A DNA stretch of 64,000 bases, from positions 198,501-262,500 of the forward strand of contig WBZZ01002988.1 of assembly GCA_019918135.1 (NCBI GenBank), read 5' to 3'. Positions 1-12,405 of the stretch are shown piece after piece. The DNA is from Paulinella micropora (taxonomy: Eukaryota > Cercozoa > Imbricatea > Euglyphida > Paulinellidae). Each line of letters begins with the position of its first letter. Within the stretch, counting starts at the first letter, position 1. The position numbers and the translations under genes are program-made. The notes below the pieces were generated by a model, which worked only from the letters and a program-made list of their open reading frames with translations, was not told where the DNA came from and did not search any database.

Positions 1-535
<535 letters not shown>

Positions 536-925
536 GTGTGCCCAAACCTTGCCTCATGCTTTGCCAGGCCCTTTCTGCTCCTGCGGCCACACGGACATCT
601 CCGCGCAAGCAGAAGGTCTCTCTCCTCTTTTCATATTTCTCTCATGCCCAACGTGCATTTGCATGCACCAGACAAGGCAGGAGCGGGCCCTGTCACTGGT
701 GCTACTACTACTACTACTACTGCTACTACTTCTGCAGGTGCTACTACTGCGTCCTCTTCCTCTTCATCTTCCTCCTCCTGCTCTTCCTCTTCCTCTTCAT
801 CCTCTTCTTCATCCTCATCCTCTTCCTCCTCATCCTCTTCTTTATCCTCATCCTCTTCTTCTTCGTCCCCTTCCTCTTCCTCTTCATCATCTTCCTCCTC
901 CTCCTCCTCCTCCTCCTCTTCATCT

Positions 926-1678
926 TCCTGGAAAGACGACGAACTGGGCTTGGACAACGACCCAGATTTCCAAGTCGCAGCCGATGCTGGAGGTCGCCGT
1001 AAGCGCAAGCGTGACGTTAGGCGGGCTAGGTTGGACGTAGTGATGGCGGCGACAGAAGCATTCGAACATTGTTACGGAAGGTGGTGTTCACCACGGGCCT
1101 GAAGCAGTGGAATAAGGCCGTGTGGGCGGCCAGGATTACGTCCGATCACAACAGCAAGGAAGAGGTATGCGATTTCTCGGAACACGACACCTGGTTCGCG
1201 CGCCGGCCTCTAAAGTACAATTTCTCCTTATGCCTTGATGCAAATGCACCTAGATGCCTTGCTGAGTATCGACACAATGCCACACATTTTGTGATAATGT
1301 CACATACTTTGTGACAATCTCGCGTATGTACTGCCAAGCTCGCAATTTGTGACATAGTCACATAGTTCGTGATATACTCACTTATTTTGTGGCATTGTCC
1401 CTGCTTCCTTGTCTCTACAGGCATTTATCAGCCACCGAGAGGGAGAAGAAGGACTTATTGTGTCATTTCCTGAAGAGAAGTTTCTTCCCTGCTTTTCTGG
1501 GTTACAGCAGGGCAGAAATCCCCTCTCAGAAACTTTGGCTCTCTGACAATAGGTTCCAGAACGCCCGCAAGTACATGCTCGCCATATTACAGTACATGAC
1601 GGTGGACAACTTCCCCAGCATACCGTTTGGTCGGCACAGTGACTGTTACTTCTCTGTCTCTCTCAGTCTCTCTCCGTG

Positions 1679-1719
<41 letters not shown>

Positions 1720-2140
1720 ATCTCTAGTCTGTGTATGTGTTTGTGTGTGTTTTTGTTGTTTGGTGTCGTAAGTAGTGATTGCGTGCCTGTTGTACAGCTT
1801 TCCAGATGAAGCATACCTGGGAGTCCATGCTGCCGATTCTGACTGCCCTTGTCAGGGACTTCCGGAACAGCATGCCAGAGAAAGGAACTGACCCCCTACC
1901 GGCAGCACCACCTGGGTCCCCTCAGCTGAAGCGTACGTTGTCTGAGCCCCTGGTGAAGACGCATCGCGCTTCCAAGGCGCTTGCGTTGACCAACACCAAG
2001 AAGTTAAGCAACCAGGAGATGAGGCGGATGTCAGCAAAGAGGGTAATCTAGCGCTGTAAGCGGTACCGTGGCCAGAGGGCGTTGCAGCAGAGGTTCTGCT
2101 GCAATTGCGGAATGTACCGCCACTGGGACGACAACGGTCT

Positions 2141-2226
<86 letters not shown>

Positions 2227-2450
2227 TGCGTTGCAATTGGTGTTTGTTTTCTGCCCAGCCGAGGACCTGGACATGGAGAAGCACTTCCTCTGCCAAGGTG
2301 TAGCTTGCAATCAGCCCTTGCCGATTGGCACCGCTATTTTCCACAACTGTTCGCACGAGCAGGAGGAGGCAGTCAATGCTGACTCCAAGCACGAGGAGGG
2401 GGGAAGTGCATCGCAATCGCCCGCGCCATCCGTACCCCCCCCCCCCCCCG
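926..2450 (+). CDS. exon-like segments of an unrecognised host gene (plus strand)
   Basis: Several complex, codon-like blocks lie between (CT)n tracts and look like exons. A block at ~926-1164 encodes an acidic then Arg/Lys-rich peptide and ends GAG|GTATGC. A block from 1421 follows CTCTACAG. A block from 1806 follows TTTCCAG and runs to ~2140; its last part encodes a Cys-rich knuckle-like peptide (RFCCNCGMYRHW). A block from 2259 follows CTGCCCAG and encodes FLCQGVACNQPLPIGTA and an acidic tail. Frames do not join perfectly by eye, so this may be a decaying gene or a domesticated transposon rather than an intact gene. No family is recognised. The intervening introns consist largely of pyrimidine microsatellite on the coding strand. 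Confidence 0.4.
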
Positions 2451-2460
2451 GCGCTCACTT

Positions 2461-2527
<67 letters not shown>

Positions 2528-2648
2528 GTTTGTGTGTGTGTGTTACTGACAGTTCCGACAGGGAGGAGACTGCAACCTAAAGTCTCCCTCTTTTCGGAAA
2601 TGTTACCCCCCCCCCCCCCCTCTCTTTCTCTTTCTCTTTCTCTTTTCA

Positions 2649-2704
<56 letters not shown>

Positions 2705-2754
2705 TTCTCTCTCGTATCGACACAATGTCACACAATTTGTGATAGTTTTGTACG

Positions 2755-2816
<62 letters not shown>

Positions 2817-2835
2817 AACCGTTGTTGTTCTGCAG

Positions 2836-3584
2836 CCATCTGCGTCTCCCTCGGAAGCCGGCAAGAACCAACGCACAGAGAGCGAGTGGCCGGGCTTGTA
2901 TTGGCAGACCAACGCCAATGGTCTCCTGCAATTAGTGAACGAGGAAGGAGTTTTTTCAGTCGCTGCAAAGAGGCGGAATTTTGTTCTTTCCGTGGGAGGG
3001 TGACAAAGGTGAGCGTGCTGCCCTCAAGATGCGCGTGCTGGGCGCGCCCCGGTGAACGATGTGCGATCACGTCATTCCTGCCAACTATGTGGTCACGGAG
3101 GCGTTGGAAGTTAGGCAGGATCCGACCATTAACAAATTTTAAACTTTTTCTTTCTACGGCTTGAAGAGATCTAGAAAAACTTTTGCGAATCATTTCGATG
3201 GTTCCGAACAAGTGGGCGGAAAAGTTTTTGTTGAGGGAGTATCTTTAGCTGATTTGCAGAAAGCTCTTTTTCCGTCCGAAGGTACGCAGGTCCAGCGCTT
3301 GCTCCAGTACTACGATGTGACGGAGTACCTATAAAGGAAGGAGTCTTCTCTTTCTGCCTCCCCTCCTGACTGGTGGGGGAAACTTGGAGAACATCCTGAC
3401 TTGGAAGGTATTGCGGAAGATGAGCCCCTGTCAGACGATGGAGCCGATCTGCCGGAAGAAGATGAAGTCGAGGAAGTTGAGGAAGAAAGCAAGGGAAAAG
3501 AAAAGCAGGTAATCACTATATTTTGCATGAGAATAATGCACTGCACTGTGATAATGGAATTATAATGTTGTTTGCTTTGTGCAG
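2836..3584 (+). CDS. further exon-like segments of the same plus-strand host region
   Basis: An acceptor (TTGTTCTGCAG) at 2835 precedes a block whose frame reads like real protein (WPGLYWQTNANGLLQLV) but meets a TGA at 3001-3003, just before a GT at 3009. A second block at ~3180-3331 reads FANHFDGSEQVGGKVFV and ends in TAA. A third, ~3340-3508, is very acidic and ends AAGCAG|GTAATC. Intron 3509-3584 is 76 bp and ends TTTGTGCAG. The stops between blocks suggest either alternative splicing or decay. Function is unknown. Confidence 0.35.
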
Positions 3585-3779
3585 GGTACAGGTTGAGGCT
3601 TTGAGCCAGGTATGGAGCCGGAAATGGGTGCTTGGGCAGCTTTGGTGCTTGCCAATGTCACAGGACAAGGAATGTTAGGTAACTAGGTTTCCATTCCTTG
3701 TCACAGTTTGAGCATGAGGATATGTGTGTAAAACACAATGTGCATTTTTTTTTTGTCTCCACATATTAGGCAGGGAACA

Positions 3780-3998
3780 ATGCCAGCAAATCCACCTTTG
3801 GTTTTTCCTGCTTTTCTGTCAAATGTAGATTTCAAAAATGGGTATCCTAGAATTCTTTTCACAGTCAAGAATGAGAGTTGTAGCGAGTACACTGGAGTAA
3901 TTACTGAGAGAGATTTAATGGAAGGTGAGAGAGTATTCGACGACGGTTACCGTAGTGAGCAATACGGCCAGGAGGGTAGAAGGCTGACGCTTACGTAA
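3780..3998 (+). CDS. short unrecognised ORF behind a splice-acceptor-like site
   Basis: A pyrimidine-rich tract ending CACATATTAG precedes ATG at 3780. The 72-codon frame has mixed composition (for example NVDFKNGYPRILFTVKNES) unlike the repeats around it and ends at TAA. It could be a last exon of the upstream exon-like series. No family is recognised. The 4000-4290 stretch after it is A/T-rich, contains A-runs near 4147-4170, and shows no gene. Confidence 0.35.
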   Translation: MPANPPLVFPAFLSNVDFKNGYPRILFTVKNESCSEYTGVITERDLMEGERVFDDGYRSEQYGQEGRRLTLT

Positions 3999-4293
3999 GA
4001 TAGTTGGAACAGGATTGTGGAACTTGGACGCAAACACAACAGGCAGCTAAGTTTCGATTTGAAATTAGCTTGAAGTTTATTATTTCTCTAAGTTTCTTTT
4101 TCATACAAGGTTGTTATGTGCTAGTACAGTAATAAGCATGTAAACAAAAAAAATAAAAATAAAAAAAAACTTAGAAATCATTAAGATTTATTTGGATCGC
4201 TGCAAGGGCTGTTGCATTAAAGCCTTCATTAAATTACTTTAGGACTTGAATATTACTTGGAGCCGGGAGACCGGAGGGACAGGGGACCGGAGT

Positions 4294-4605
4294 GATACTG
4301 TGATTATGTCACAAAATATGTGACAATATCATTTTCTTTCTGGCTTTATCATCAATAAAGTGAATGACATAGTCACTTTCTTTTGTGACATTATCACTTT
4401 CTTAAGGACGCAAACCATAGCTTTTGTGAATAATATAGTCATAATCTTTGTAATATAATCACCAACACAAAGTCACAATTTTTGTGACAACATTCACAAT
4501 TTTTGTGATAATTTCACAAAAATAATAATAAAAAAGTGATAATGTATGATTATAGCGTATTCCCCCCTAAACATGACATAATCACTTTTTTTGTGACACC
4601 AAACG
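4294..4605. repeat. degenerate array of TTTGTGAT / ATCACAAA motifs
   Basis: About ten copies of a ~16-20 bp motif related to TTTGTGATAATGTCACA occur in direct and inverted orientation at irregular ~20-30 bp spacing. Many copies are themselves near-palindromes (TGTGAT...ATCACA). Two smaller clusters of the same motif occur at 1265-1400 and 2713-2750. No coding function is apparent. Confidence 0.7.
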
Positions 4606-6226
4606 TCCTGGTAGTGCCCCTCGTTATCCTTGTCATGGTCGTCTTGCTTACTCCTTTCGTCCACCTTGCACGTCTTCTGCTTCTTTTTGCCTTTGCATTT
4701 CTTTGCATTTTCTTGCGCCTTGCGCTTACCTTGGCTCGGGGCCTGGGCGTCTTGGTCTTCTTTCCCTTCAGCTTCAGGGCCCACATCTTGGCGAAGGAGT
4801 TCCATCTGCTGTTGGAGATCCTGTGCATTAAGTAGCGCATAATACGAATGACATTTTATGACAAAGGAAGAGATAGAACGAGAGAGAGAGAGAGAGCGAG
4901 AGAAAGAGAGAGAGCGGCGGCAGCGGCGGCGGCGGCGGCACGGGGGAGGGCGGCACGAGCGCAGAGAGCTTCGAGGGTGAGAAACACTGACTATGCGTTG
5001 TGTGTGTGACAGTGTGGGAGAGGGAGAGGGGGAGAGAGAGAGAGAGACACAAAGAGATACAAAGAGACAGAAAGAAAGAAAGAAAGAAAGAATTAAAAGA
5101 AAGAAACATCAAAGAAGGAAATGAGAGAAAGAAAGAAAAAAAGAAACAAAGAAAGAAAGAAAACCTGGATCAAAGTTTCCGCAGCCTCCAATCGCTCGTG
5201 CATAGGTGGGTTTTTGGCCGAAATTCTTGCCTTGGGGAAGTATTCATCAATGGTCCGCTCTATCTTCAGCTTCCAAATCTCTAGGGCTCTTAGCCTGTCA
5301 ATACTTGCTTTTAGGTCCTAATAATGTATGATATATGTATATAATAATATGTATGTGTGTACCTTTGTCAGTTGGACATTCGATTCTTCAAGCCGTGCAA
5401 TTCGTTGATTGGCTTGTTTGCTGAGCTCTGCCTGCGGATTCTTCTTGCCTTTCGGGGCGGCCTGCGGGCTCTTGTCCTCTAGCTTGTTCAGCTTGCTAAT
5501 AACTGCTTTTAGGTCCTAATAATGTATGTATGTATGTATGTATGTATGTGTCATTGTATATATGTATATATGTATATATGAAATATTATATGTATGTATG
5601 TATGTATGTGTGTACCGTTGTCAGTTGGACGTTCGATTCTTCAAGCCGTGCTATTCGTTGATTGGCTTGTTTGCTGAGCTCTGCAGGCGGGCTCTTGTTG
5701 CCTTTCGTAGCGGCGTTGCCTTTTCGCTTGCTGCCAGGGCTTGGCCTTTTACCGCCTGTGTATAGCGACGGCGGCGTAGCATGTTGGTATAGATGTATAG
5801 CAGCGGCAGCGTAGTGTGTAAAGCGGTGGTGGCGTTGTTTGTATGTATAGTATGAGCGGCAAGACGTTCTGACTGATGTCGAGGAGGGTCTTCACAGCGG
5901 GGCTTGAGATGGTATTGAATTCGTTTGGCTTGGGTTCCTGCAGTTTCTCCTCTTTTCCACTTGTCGTGCTTAAACTCCGCGACTGCGTGCTTGAGCTCCG
6001 CGCCCTAATTGAACTGCGTAATCCTCGCCGCGGCGACTCCTCTTCCTTCTTCTTGTTTTCCGCCCCTGGCTCCTCCTCTATCTCTTCTTCGCTGGTCTCC
6101 TTGCTGCTCTCTTCGCCGCTGTCATTATCACTGCTCTCCTTCTTGACCACCGGCTTTGCAGGCTCCCTGGAATTCATGTCGGGAAGTTCCTATTCATAAA
6201 TACATACATACATACACACACATACA

Positions 6227-6260
<34 letters not shown>

Positions 6261-7591
6261 CATACAATTATTACATACATACAATGATTACATACAATTA
6301 TTACATAGATTACATACTACATACTTCATTACATACATGCAGACATACATACAAACATACATACATACAACCGCGTTTTTTTCCTTGTCCTTATCCACTC
6401 CTTTTGCGATGAGATCCAGTGCCATCCTGACAAGGGCCTGTTTCCGATGCCTGCTGTGGTCGGATGGAGCCTCTCGATGAGGTGATACGCCTGTCTTGAC
6501 AAATCGGTGACTTAGAAGGAAGAGACTGCTACCTCCGATGCAAGTGACAATCCACATCCAGCCTCTGCCCCGAATATTAGCTATCCACACGACCTCCTGT
6601 ATAAGTAAACGTACATGTATATGTATGTGTATATATATGAATATGTATGTATATGTATGAAACATGTTATAATATGTACGTACCATCCATTCACCCCAAC
6701 TCGTCATAATTTGGCGGCCGATGTCCAGTTCAAGCCATGTTTCTTTTTGTTTGGCAGTGAATAAGACTTTGGGCATTTCTTGAGGAATGGCCAACATCCG
6801 CTGGTGCCGCCCGCCTGTCCCGGGAATCCACGGTTGGTTCTTCATCGCGTCCCAGGTAAAAATCACGGCACATTCTCTGTCATCACAGAGTTTGACGTCG
6901 TTGACTTGACCTGGCGTGTACGTTTAAAGAAGTCCTCCTGTGCCAGCAGTCGACGGAGAGCATCCTTAGACTTTGGTCCGGTCTGCTCGCGCCTGTCGTC
7001 ATTGTCAGGGCCTGGGTTAGGATTACCGCTCCCACCACCGCCGCCCTTGCCGTTGCCTTCGATGCCCCCGCCCTCACCTTTGACTTTGCCGCCCCCGCCC
7101 GGGCCGTTGTTGCACGCGCCGCCCTTGCCCTTGAGTTCGCCTCCCCCGTCCCCGCCGTCGTTGCCCTTGACACCGCCGCCCCCGCCCGCGCAGTCGTTGC
7201 CCGTGGGGGGATCAATCACTTTCAATAGAAAAGGGCTCATTTTCATCAACATCTCCAGTGTTGTCTTTTCGGGGTAACCAGGTGGCTTTTTCCCTTTGAG
7301 CGATCGCAGTGCCAACATCGGCGTCAGCACCGTCCTTGTCTGGTTTTCCAACTGGACCTCAACCTGTATGTCCCAAAAGTTCTTGGGGTTTGCATTCCAT
7401 TGTGTACCAGGTAGTAAACCTTCAACTTCCAGCACCATGACTCGTTGATTGCCCAGATCGGCCAGTCCGAAGTTCTTGGCGATCTTACGATCAATCCGGT
7501 ACCAGCGGCCTGGCTTTGGCGGCCAGAGACTACTGGTTGGCAAATAATCACAGTCTTGTCCTGTTAGGGAACAACAATATTGGACAACAAC

Positions 7592-7626
<35 letters not shown>

Positions 7627-7748
7627 CGAAGGATTAATGTTAGGAGATTCAATGAAAGAGACAAAGAATTAGAAAGAGAGGAGAAATGAGAGAGTGAGCA
7701 AGAGAAGAGAGAGGAAGAATGACATTTTATGGCAAGGGAATAGATAGA

Positions 7749-7792
<44 letters not shown>

Positions 7793-8028
7793 GCGGCAGC
7801 GGCGGCAGCGGCGGTGGCGGCGGCGGCGGCGGCACGGGCGAGGGCGGCACGAGCGCAGAGAGCTTCGAGGGTGAGAAACAAGAGTGAGCAAGAGGAGAGA
7901 GAGAGAGAGGGAGAGAGAGAGAAAGAAAGAGAGAAAGAAAGAAAGAAAGAAAGAAAGAGATATCTAGAGATAGCAGAATTATCACCTGCCTGCTTTTTGG
8001 CAAGTCTTGCTGGTAACGATGCCTCCAT
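4570..8028 (-). CDS. multi-exon host gene, coiled-coil and Gly-rich, family not recognised
   Basis: I can follow exons on the minus strand: 8028-7986 (ATG, ends CAGGCAG|GTGATAA), 7560-6684 (ends ATG|GTACGT), 6596-6372, 6189 to ~5870 (donor unclear), 5755-5616, 5515-5363, 5317-5165 and 4820 to ~4600. The joins 7986/7560 (phase 1), 6684/6596 and 6372/6189 (phase 0) keep the reading frame. The second exon holds a conserved-looking start (LPTSSLWPPKPGRWYRID), a Gly/Lys/Asp-rich linker, then a second domain reached only after a one-base shift near 6920. Later exons are Ser/Glu-rich and then coiled-coil (ELSKQANQRIARLEESN). No catalytic motif is recognised. Introns carry purine repeats on the plus strand, that is pyrimidine on the sense strand. 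Confidence 0.6.
4850..5000. repeat. intronic repeat block A (GA tract + CGG tract + unique tail), copy 1
   Basis: A GACATTTTATG-containing start, a GA-rich tract, a (CGG)n tract and a unique tail (GAGCGCAGAGAGCTTCGAGG) occur in the same order at 7715-7890. Both copies lie in introns of the minus-strand gene, so this is a duplicated interspersed block. Confidence 0.75.
5520..6365. repeat. (GTAT)n / (CATA)n intronic microsatellites
   Basis: Tetranucleotide repeats at 5522-5610 and 6197-6365 fill introns of the minus-strand gene. The donor sites 5616|, 5363| and 6372| on the sense strand run directly into these repeats (GTACACACATACATA, GTTGTATGTATG), so splice donors sit at microsatellite edges. 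Confidence 0.75.
7715..7975. repeat. intronic repeat block A, copy 2
   Basis: Second copy of the GA tract / CGG tract / unique-tail block described at 4850-5000. It is followed by extended (GAAA)n. It lies between exon 1 and exon 2 of the minus-strand gene. Confidence 0.75.
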
Positions 8029-8311
8029 TTTCCCTACCAGTTTGTTGCACCAACCTATATATGTATATGCATTGTAATACTATGTATATGTGTATGTATA
8101 TGTGTATGTATATGTATATGTAGATGTATATTCAACTTTTCTTACTTCAGCTACTCTTTCAATGTCTGGAAACGCTCAGTGCAGCAGAATTTAATTTACT
8201 ATTTTTCTAAGGATTCCATAAACTCTAGAAACTAGATAAACAGATAAATGATCTATTTATGTGATTTTTTTTAGTGGTACATGTACAACTGCGCGATCAG
8301 GTCCTAGTACG

Positions 8312-8315
8312 TCAG

Positions 8316-8373
<58 letters not shown>

Positions 8374-8394
8374 TACTGCTAGTACTAGTACTAT

Positions 8395-8428
<34 letters not shown>

Positions 8429-8450
8429 GCTGCTACTACTACTTCTACTA

Positions 8451-8502
<52 letters not shown>

Positions 8503-8656
8503 GGCCTAGGCCTTCGGTTTAATGAAGTTAACAATTTAACCTCTGGTCGATCCAGACAAATCGTTAGCTCAAGAGCTATTGATTTAACTAGATGGTGACC
8601 TACGTCTCAAGTTATTACTACTACTACTACTACTTCTACTACTACTACTACTACTT

Positions 8657-8711
<55 letters not shown>

Positions 8712-8752
8712 CACTACTACTACTACTGCTACTGCTACTGCTACTGCTACTG

Positions 8753-8800
<48 letters not shown>

Positions 8801-9019
8801 GGCCTAGGCCTTCGGTTTAATGAAGTTAACAATTTAACCTCTGGTCGATCCATACAAATCGTTAGCTCAAGAGCTATTGATTTAACTAGATGGTGACCTA
8901 CGTCTCAAGTTATTAAAGATAATGAGAAATTATTAAAATATTAAAGTATTAAAATAAAATGACTTAGATTAAAAATATTAAAATAAAATAAAATAATAAT
9001 AAACTACTACTACTACTAG

Positions 9020-9078
<59 letters not shown>

Positions 9079-9290
9079 GCCTAGGCCTTCGGTTTAATGA
9101 AGTTAACAATTTAACCTCTGGTCGATCCATACAAATCGTTAGCTCAAGAGCTATTGATTTAACTAGATGGTGACCTACGTCTCAAGTTATTAAAGATAAT
9201 GAGAAATTATTAAAATATTAAAGTATTAAAATAAAATGACTTAGATTAAAAATATTAAAACAAAATAAAATAATAATAACAATAATAGTG
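8312..9290. repeat. (CTA)n arrays alternating with a ~115-bp unit, three copies
   Basis: (CTA)n tracts at ~8312-8500, 8619-8799 and 9004-9078 each lead into the same unique unit, beginning near CCTAGGCCTTCGGTTTAATG at 8503, 8801 and 9080. Copies 2 and 3 extend further into an AT-rich tail (ATTAAAATATTAAAG...). The unit contains a small stem-loop, CTGG-TCGAT-CCAG. It may be a tandemly amplified SINE-like sequence or a microsatellite-associated satellite. Confidence 0.85.
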
Positions 9291-9555
9291 CTTCTCTGTC
9301 AATGGCTGATGCATTTCTGCACATGCGCCTCCATCGTCTCACCCGTGAGGGGAGTACGAAGAATTGACGATAAGCTCTAATGACACCCCCGCAAGGGCAG
9401 TTCCAACACTTCCAGACGGGCCGGTATGTTCAATGAAAATACTGGTCCAGAAATAGACCGGTATGTTCAATGAAAATACTGGTGGCACCGACGGGAATCG
9501 AACTGGCGACAGGGCCCAGATGGTAGAACTTGACCACTGGGCTATCACGGTGTCC

Positions 9556-9557
<2 letters not shown>
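9290..9557 (-). mobile_element. tRNA-derived SINE
   Basis: On the minus strand, TAGCCCAGTGG (9544-9534) matches a tRNA A box and AGTTCGATTCC (9504-9494) a B box, about 29 nt apart. A mostly paired acceptor-stem-like GACACCG/CGGTGCC flanks them. Downstream lies a tandem duplication of a segment containing TTTTCATTGAACATACCGG, then a unique body, then an ATT-rich tail near 9260-9290. This is the standard head-body-tail layout of a tRNA SINE. It is not called a functional tRNA because the D and anticodon arms do not fold convincingly. Confidence 0.7.
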
Positions 9558-9586
<29 letters not shown>

Positions 9587-9639
9587 TAATAATAATAATA
9601 ATAAAATAGTAATAACAATAATAATAAATATATATGGAA

Positions 9640-9646
9640 TTAACAA

Positions 9647-9679
<33 letters not shown>

Positions 9680-9935
9680 TTAGATTAATCTGTTATGAAG
9701 TCAAAGTAAAGTTCTAGTTCAGTGAGGAACGAGAAAAAAAAACAAAAACGGAAATATATATAATATAATATAATATAATATAATATAATATATATATATA
9801 TATATATGTTGAAAGAGTTACATTCTCACTCAGTACTATATATATATATACATTTACATATATATATATATATATTATATATATATATATATATATATGT
9901 TGAAAGTGTTATATTCTCACTCAGTACTATATATA
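9640..9935. repeat. (TA)n with a duplicated 3'-end segment
   Basis: Long (TA)n tracts enclose two near-identical ~32-bp segments (GTTGAAAG...CTCAGTACTATA) at ~9808 and ~9899. The second abuts the 3' end of the LINE that follows on the minus strand, so these are probably LINE tail repeats or tail-derived microsatellites. Confidence 0.6.
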
Positions 9936-12338
9936 ACGGTGGCACTCGCAAAAGCTGGTAGACACGAGGTGACTTCCCAAGGGGGTTTGCCAACCACACT
10001 CCGGCTTAGGATGTGATCAACGCTGAACTTGTCCCACACTCAGGTATCATCTGATGATGAGGTGTCCAACGCCCTCTTTAGGCCCGTAGGCAGTGTCAGG
10101 ATTCTTGCATCCTTAAGAGATATGCTTTGAGTTCCTTTTTGAATTCTGCTTTGTATGAGATATCTCTTAGGTGCTCTGGCAGCTTATCCCATTGTGCTTG
10201 TGCTGCTCTGCTGTATTGACCCGTCGTTGAGTCGTTGTACATGTGTTTCTTTGATGACCGCCTAGTGTTGTAGTTATGAACAGCTGTGATTGGTCGGATA
10301 TTGTTGTAGTGAAGGGGAAGGAAAGCCTTGAAGGCTAGGTAAATAAGGGAGTGTGCATCCATGCATACGCTATATTTATACATGTTAAGTATGTTGAGTA
10401 AGCGTAGTTTGGCAAAAAGAGGCTTGGTAGGTGTTCTCCATGATTTGAGACATATCAGACGGACTATACGTTTTTGGATGATAATGAGTGGATGTATAAT
10501 GGTGTTGTAGTCATCAGATCCCCATATAGAGATACCATACATAAGTAGGGGGTATACATGTGCATAGTAAAGTTGGAGGAGGATGTGAGTGGGAATCAGG
10601 CTGTTCACATAACGAAACATTTGGACGAATGGTTGAAGGCGGAATATAATAGATTGTATATGTTCACGGAAGGACAGGTTGCTTTGGATGATTGTACCTA
10701 ATAATTTTACCTTTCGTTCTTGTTGGAGCCTCTTGCCGTCGATAGTCAAGTCGAGCTGCACCTTCTGTTCATGCTTGTGGAAGATAGTGTAGGTGGTTTT
10801 GGTGGGGTTGGGTACTAGGTTATGTCTGTAGAAATAGTGGACAAGGTTCGTTGTATCAGTTTGTGCTTGCTCTTGGAGTTGTTCTTTATTCTTAGCAGCA
10901 ATGATAAGTGTGGTGTCATCTGCGTATGCAAAGACTGTCCCGTGTGTTAGTGAAAGTACAATATCATTGATGTATAGAATGAAGAGCGTTGTTGAGAGTG
11001 TGCTACCTTGCGGGATCCCATGTGTGATCTTGCGTGGATAAGAACGAGCATATTGGGTAAATACTGTTTGGTATCGTTTTGTGAGGTATGATTTAAAAAA
11101 GGTAGTGATGTTATCGCTAAAATTTATATTATTTCGTAGTTTATGGATGAGTGTTTCATGATCGATAGTGTCATAGGCTTTCGATAGGTCAATAAATAGA
11201 GCAAGTACATACCTTCCTGGGCCTTTGAGGTTTTGGATGTAATTTAAGATGGTGTGTGTAGTGATTGTTGTGTTCGAGTGTGGTCGGAAGGCGTATTGAG
11301 TTCGGGAGAGGATGTCGTACCTGGTAAGGTGGGCCATCAGTTGCTTGTTGAGTATAGTGCCAAAGACCTTAGCAATAATCGGCAGTAGCGAGATAGGTCT
11401 GTAATTCTCAGGAAGCGTTCTATCTTTAGCTTTATATATTTCAATAACTTTAGTTATTTTTAGTGCATCAGGGTATTGGTTATGTTCTATAGCTTTATTA
11501 AAGAGCGTTGTTAATATCGGGGCAATGTACTTTGTAGGTCTTGCATGATGGTTGGTTTTATTTTGTTTATATCTTCTGCTTTGTTTCTGTTAATTGCTTT
11601 CAGTGTATCGACTACATCATCCTGCAAAACGCGTTTGAGTGTAAAGGGAGGCAGTTTTCTCTGTGTTAGGTCTATTTCCTCTTTTCTGACTTTATGTTCT
11701 TGGGGGATTTGGGCACTGACCTTGGAGCCGACCGTCGTGTAGTGTCTGTTGAGTGCATTAGCAATACCTTTGGGGTCGGTAATTACCTTATCATCTACGC
11801 AGAGTTGGGTGGGCGAGGTCTTCAGACCTTGTGTCTGTGGGATCAGCTTTCTCAACGCATTCATACGTTTTTTTGGATCGTGACTTAGTTTTTCCATTAA
11901 GGTAGTCATGTATGCTTTCTTAGCTTTCTTAATCTCTCTATTAGTTTTATTTCTATGCTTATTATACTTAGTTCTATTACTTTTAACTGGGCATGTTATT
12001 TTTATTTCATACAGTTCTCTTTGTTTCTTAATCATAACTCTAATTTCATTATTGCACCATGGTTTCCATTTTCGTTTCTTTACACTTTTCATACTTTTCT
12101 ACCACTTTCTTAATAGCTGTATGTATTTTATTTATATAATTATTAGGAGTATCGTTATTTAGTTCTGGGTCAAGAACTTGCTTAAGTTCATAAATTATTT
12201 CTTCTGTTATTATTTCCTTCTTGTCTTCATATCTCTTATTACTTAGGATTTTATTATTATTTTTCTTATGTGTGATTGGGGTGTGAAAGATAGCATAGAT
12301 GGGGTGGTGATCAGAGATGCATGTAGGTAAGACATCAG

Positions 12339-12340
<2 letters not shown>
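9936..12340 (-). mobile_element. 5'-truncated non-LTR retrotransposon (LINE), minus strand
   Basis: The minus strand carries the end of an endonuclease domain (ISDHHPI, the SDHxP motif, at ~12315), a linker, and a full reverse transcriptase with YADD (~10935). All or nearly all of the endonuclease is missing, and the element starts directly at a (CTA)n tract (12341-12404). The 3' UTR runs to ~9936 and ends in AT repeats. The domain style (FIDLSKAYDTIDH, GIPQGSTLS) is that of jockey/CR1-like LINEs; the clade is not determined. Confidence 0.85.
10096..12338 (-). pseudogene. LINE ORF2 remnant: reverse transcriptase
   Basis: Reading right to left: endonuclease tail to ~12300, Lys-rich linker (12092-11800), then reverse transcriptase with ENYRPISLLP (~11400), FIDLSKAYDTIDH, GIPQGSTLS, AYADDTTL and the thumb/C-terminal region with LLMYGISIWG. 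The frame changes once near 11525 (frame ending 11511 versus frame open to 10096), a single-base indel, so the ORF is broken. It would have acted in target-primed reverse transcription. Stop at 10096. Confidence 0.85.

Positions 12341-12404
<64 letters not shown>
12341..12404. repeat. (CTA)n microsatellite at LINE 5' junction
   Basis: About 21 CTA units adjoin the truncated 5' end of the LINE. The 12405-12880 stretch after it has no recognisable gene and probably contains the unresolved left boundary of viral element E1. Confidence 0.85.

Positions 12405-12405
<1 letters not shown>

Noticed and set aside
536-1008. Long Ser-, Leu- or Glu-rich reading frames
   Set aside because: They are translations of TCC/TTC repeats in several frames and on both strands; only the complex end (after ~926) was kept as an exon candidate.
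2139-2816. CRISPR-like regular repetition
   Set aside because: Simple (CT)n without spacers of unique sequence; eukaryotic context.
8261-8853. Thr-, Tyr-, Leu- or Ser-only frames
   Set aside because: Produced by (CTA)n; no codon bias or unique sequence.
9480-9557. Functional tRNA gene
   Set aside because: A and B boxes are present, but the cloverleaf is poor and a SINE body and tail follow.
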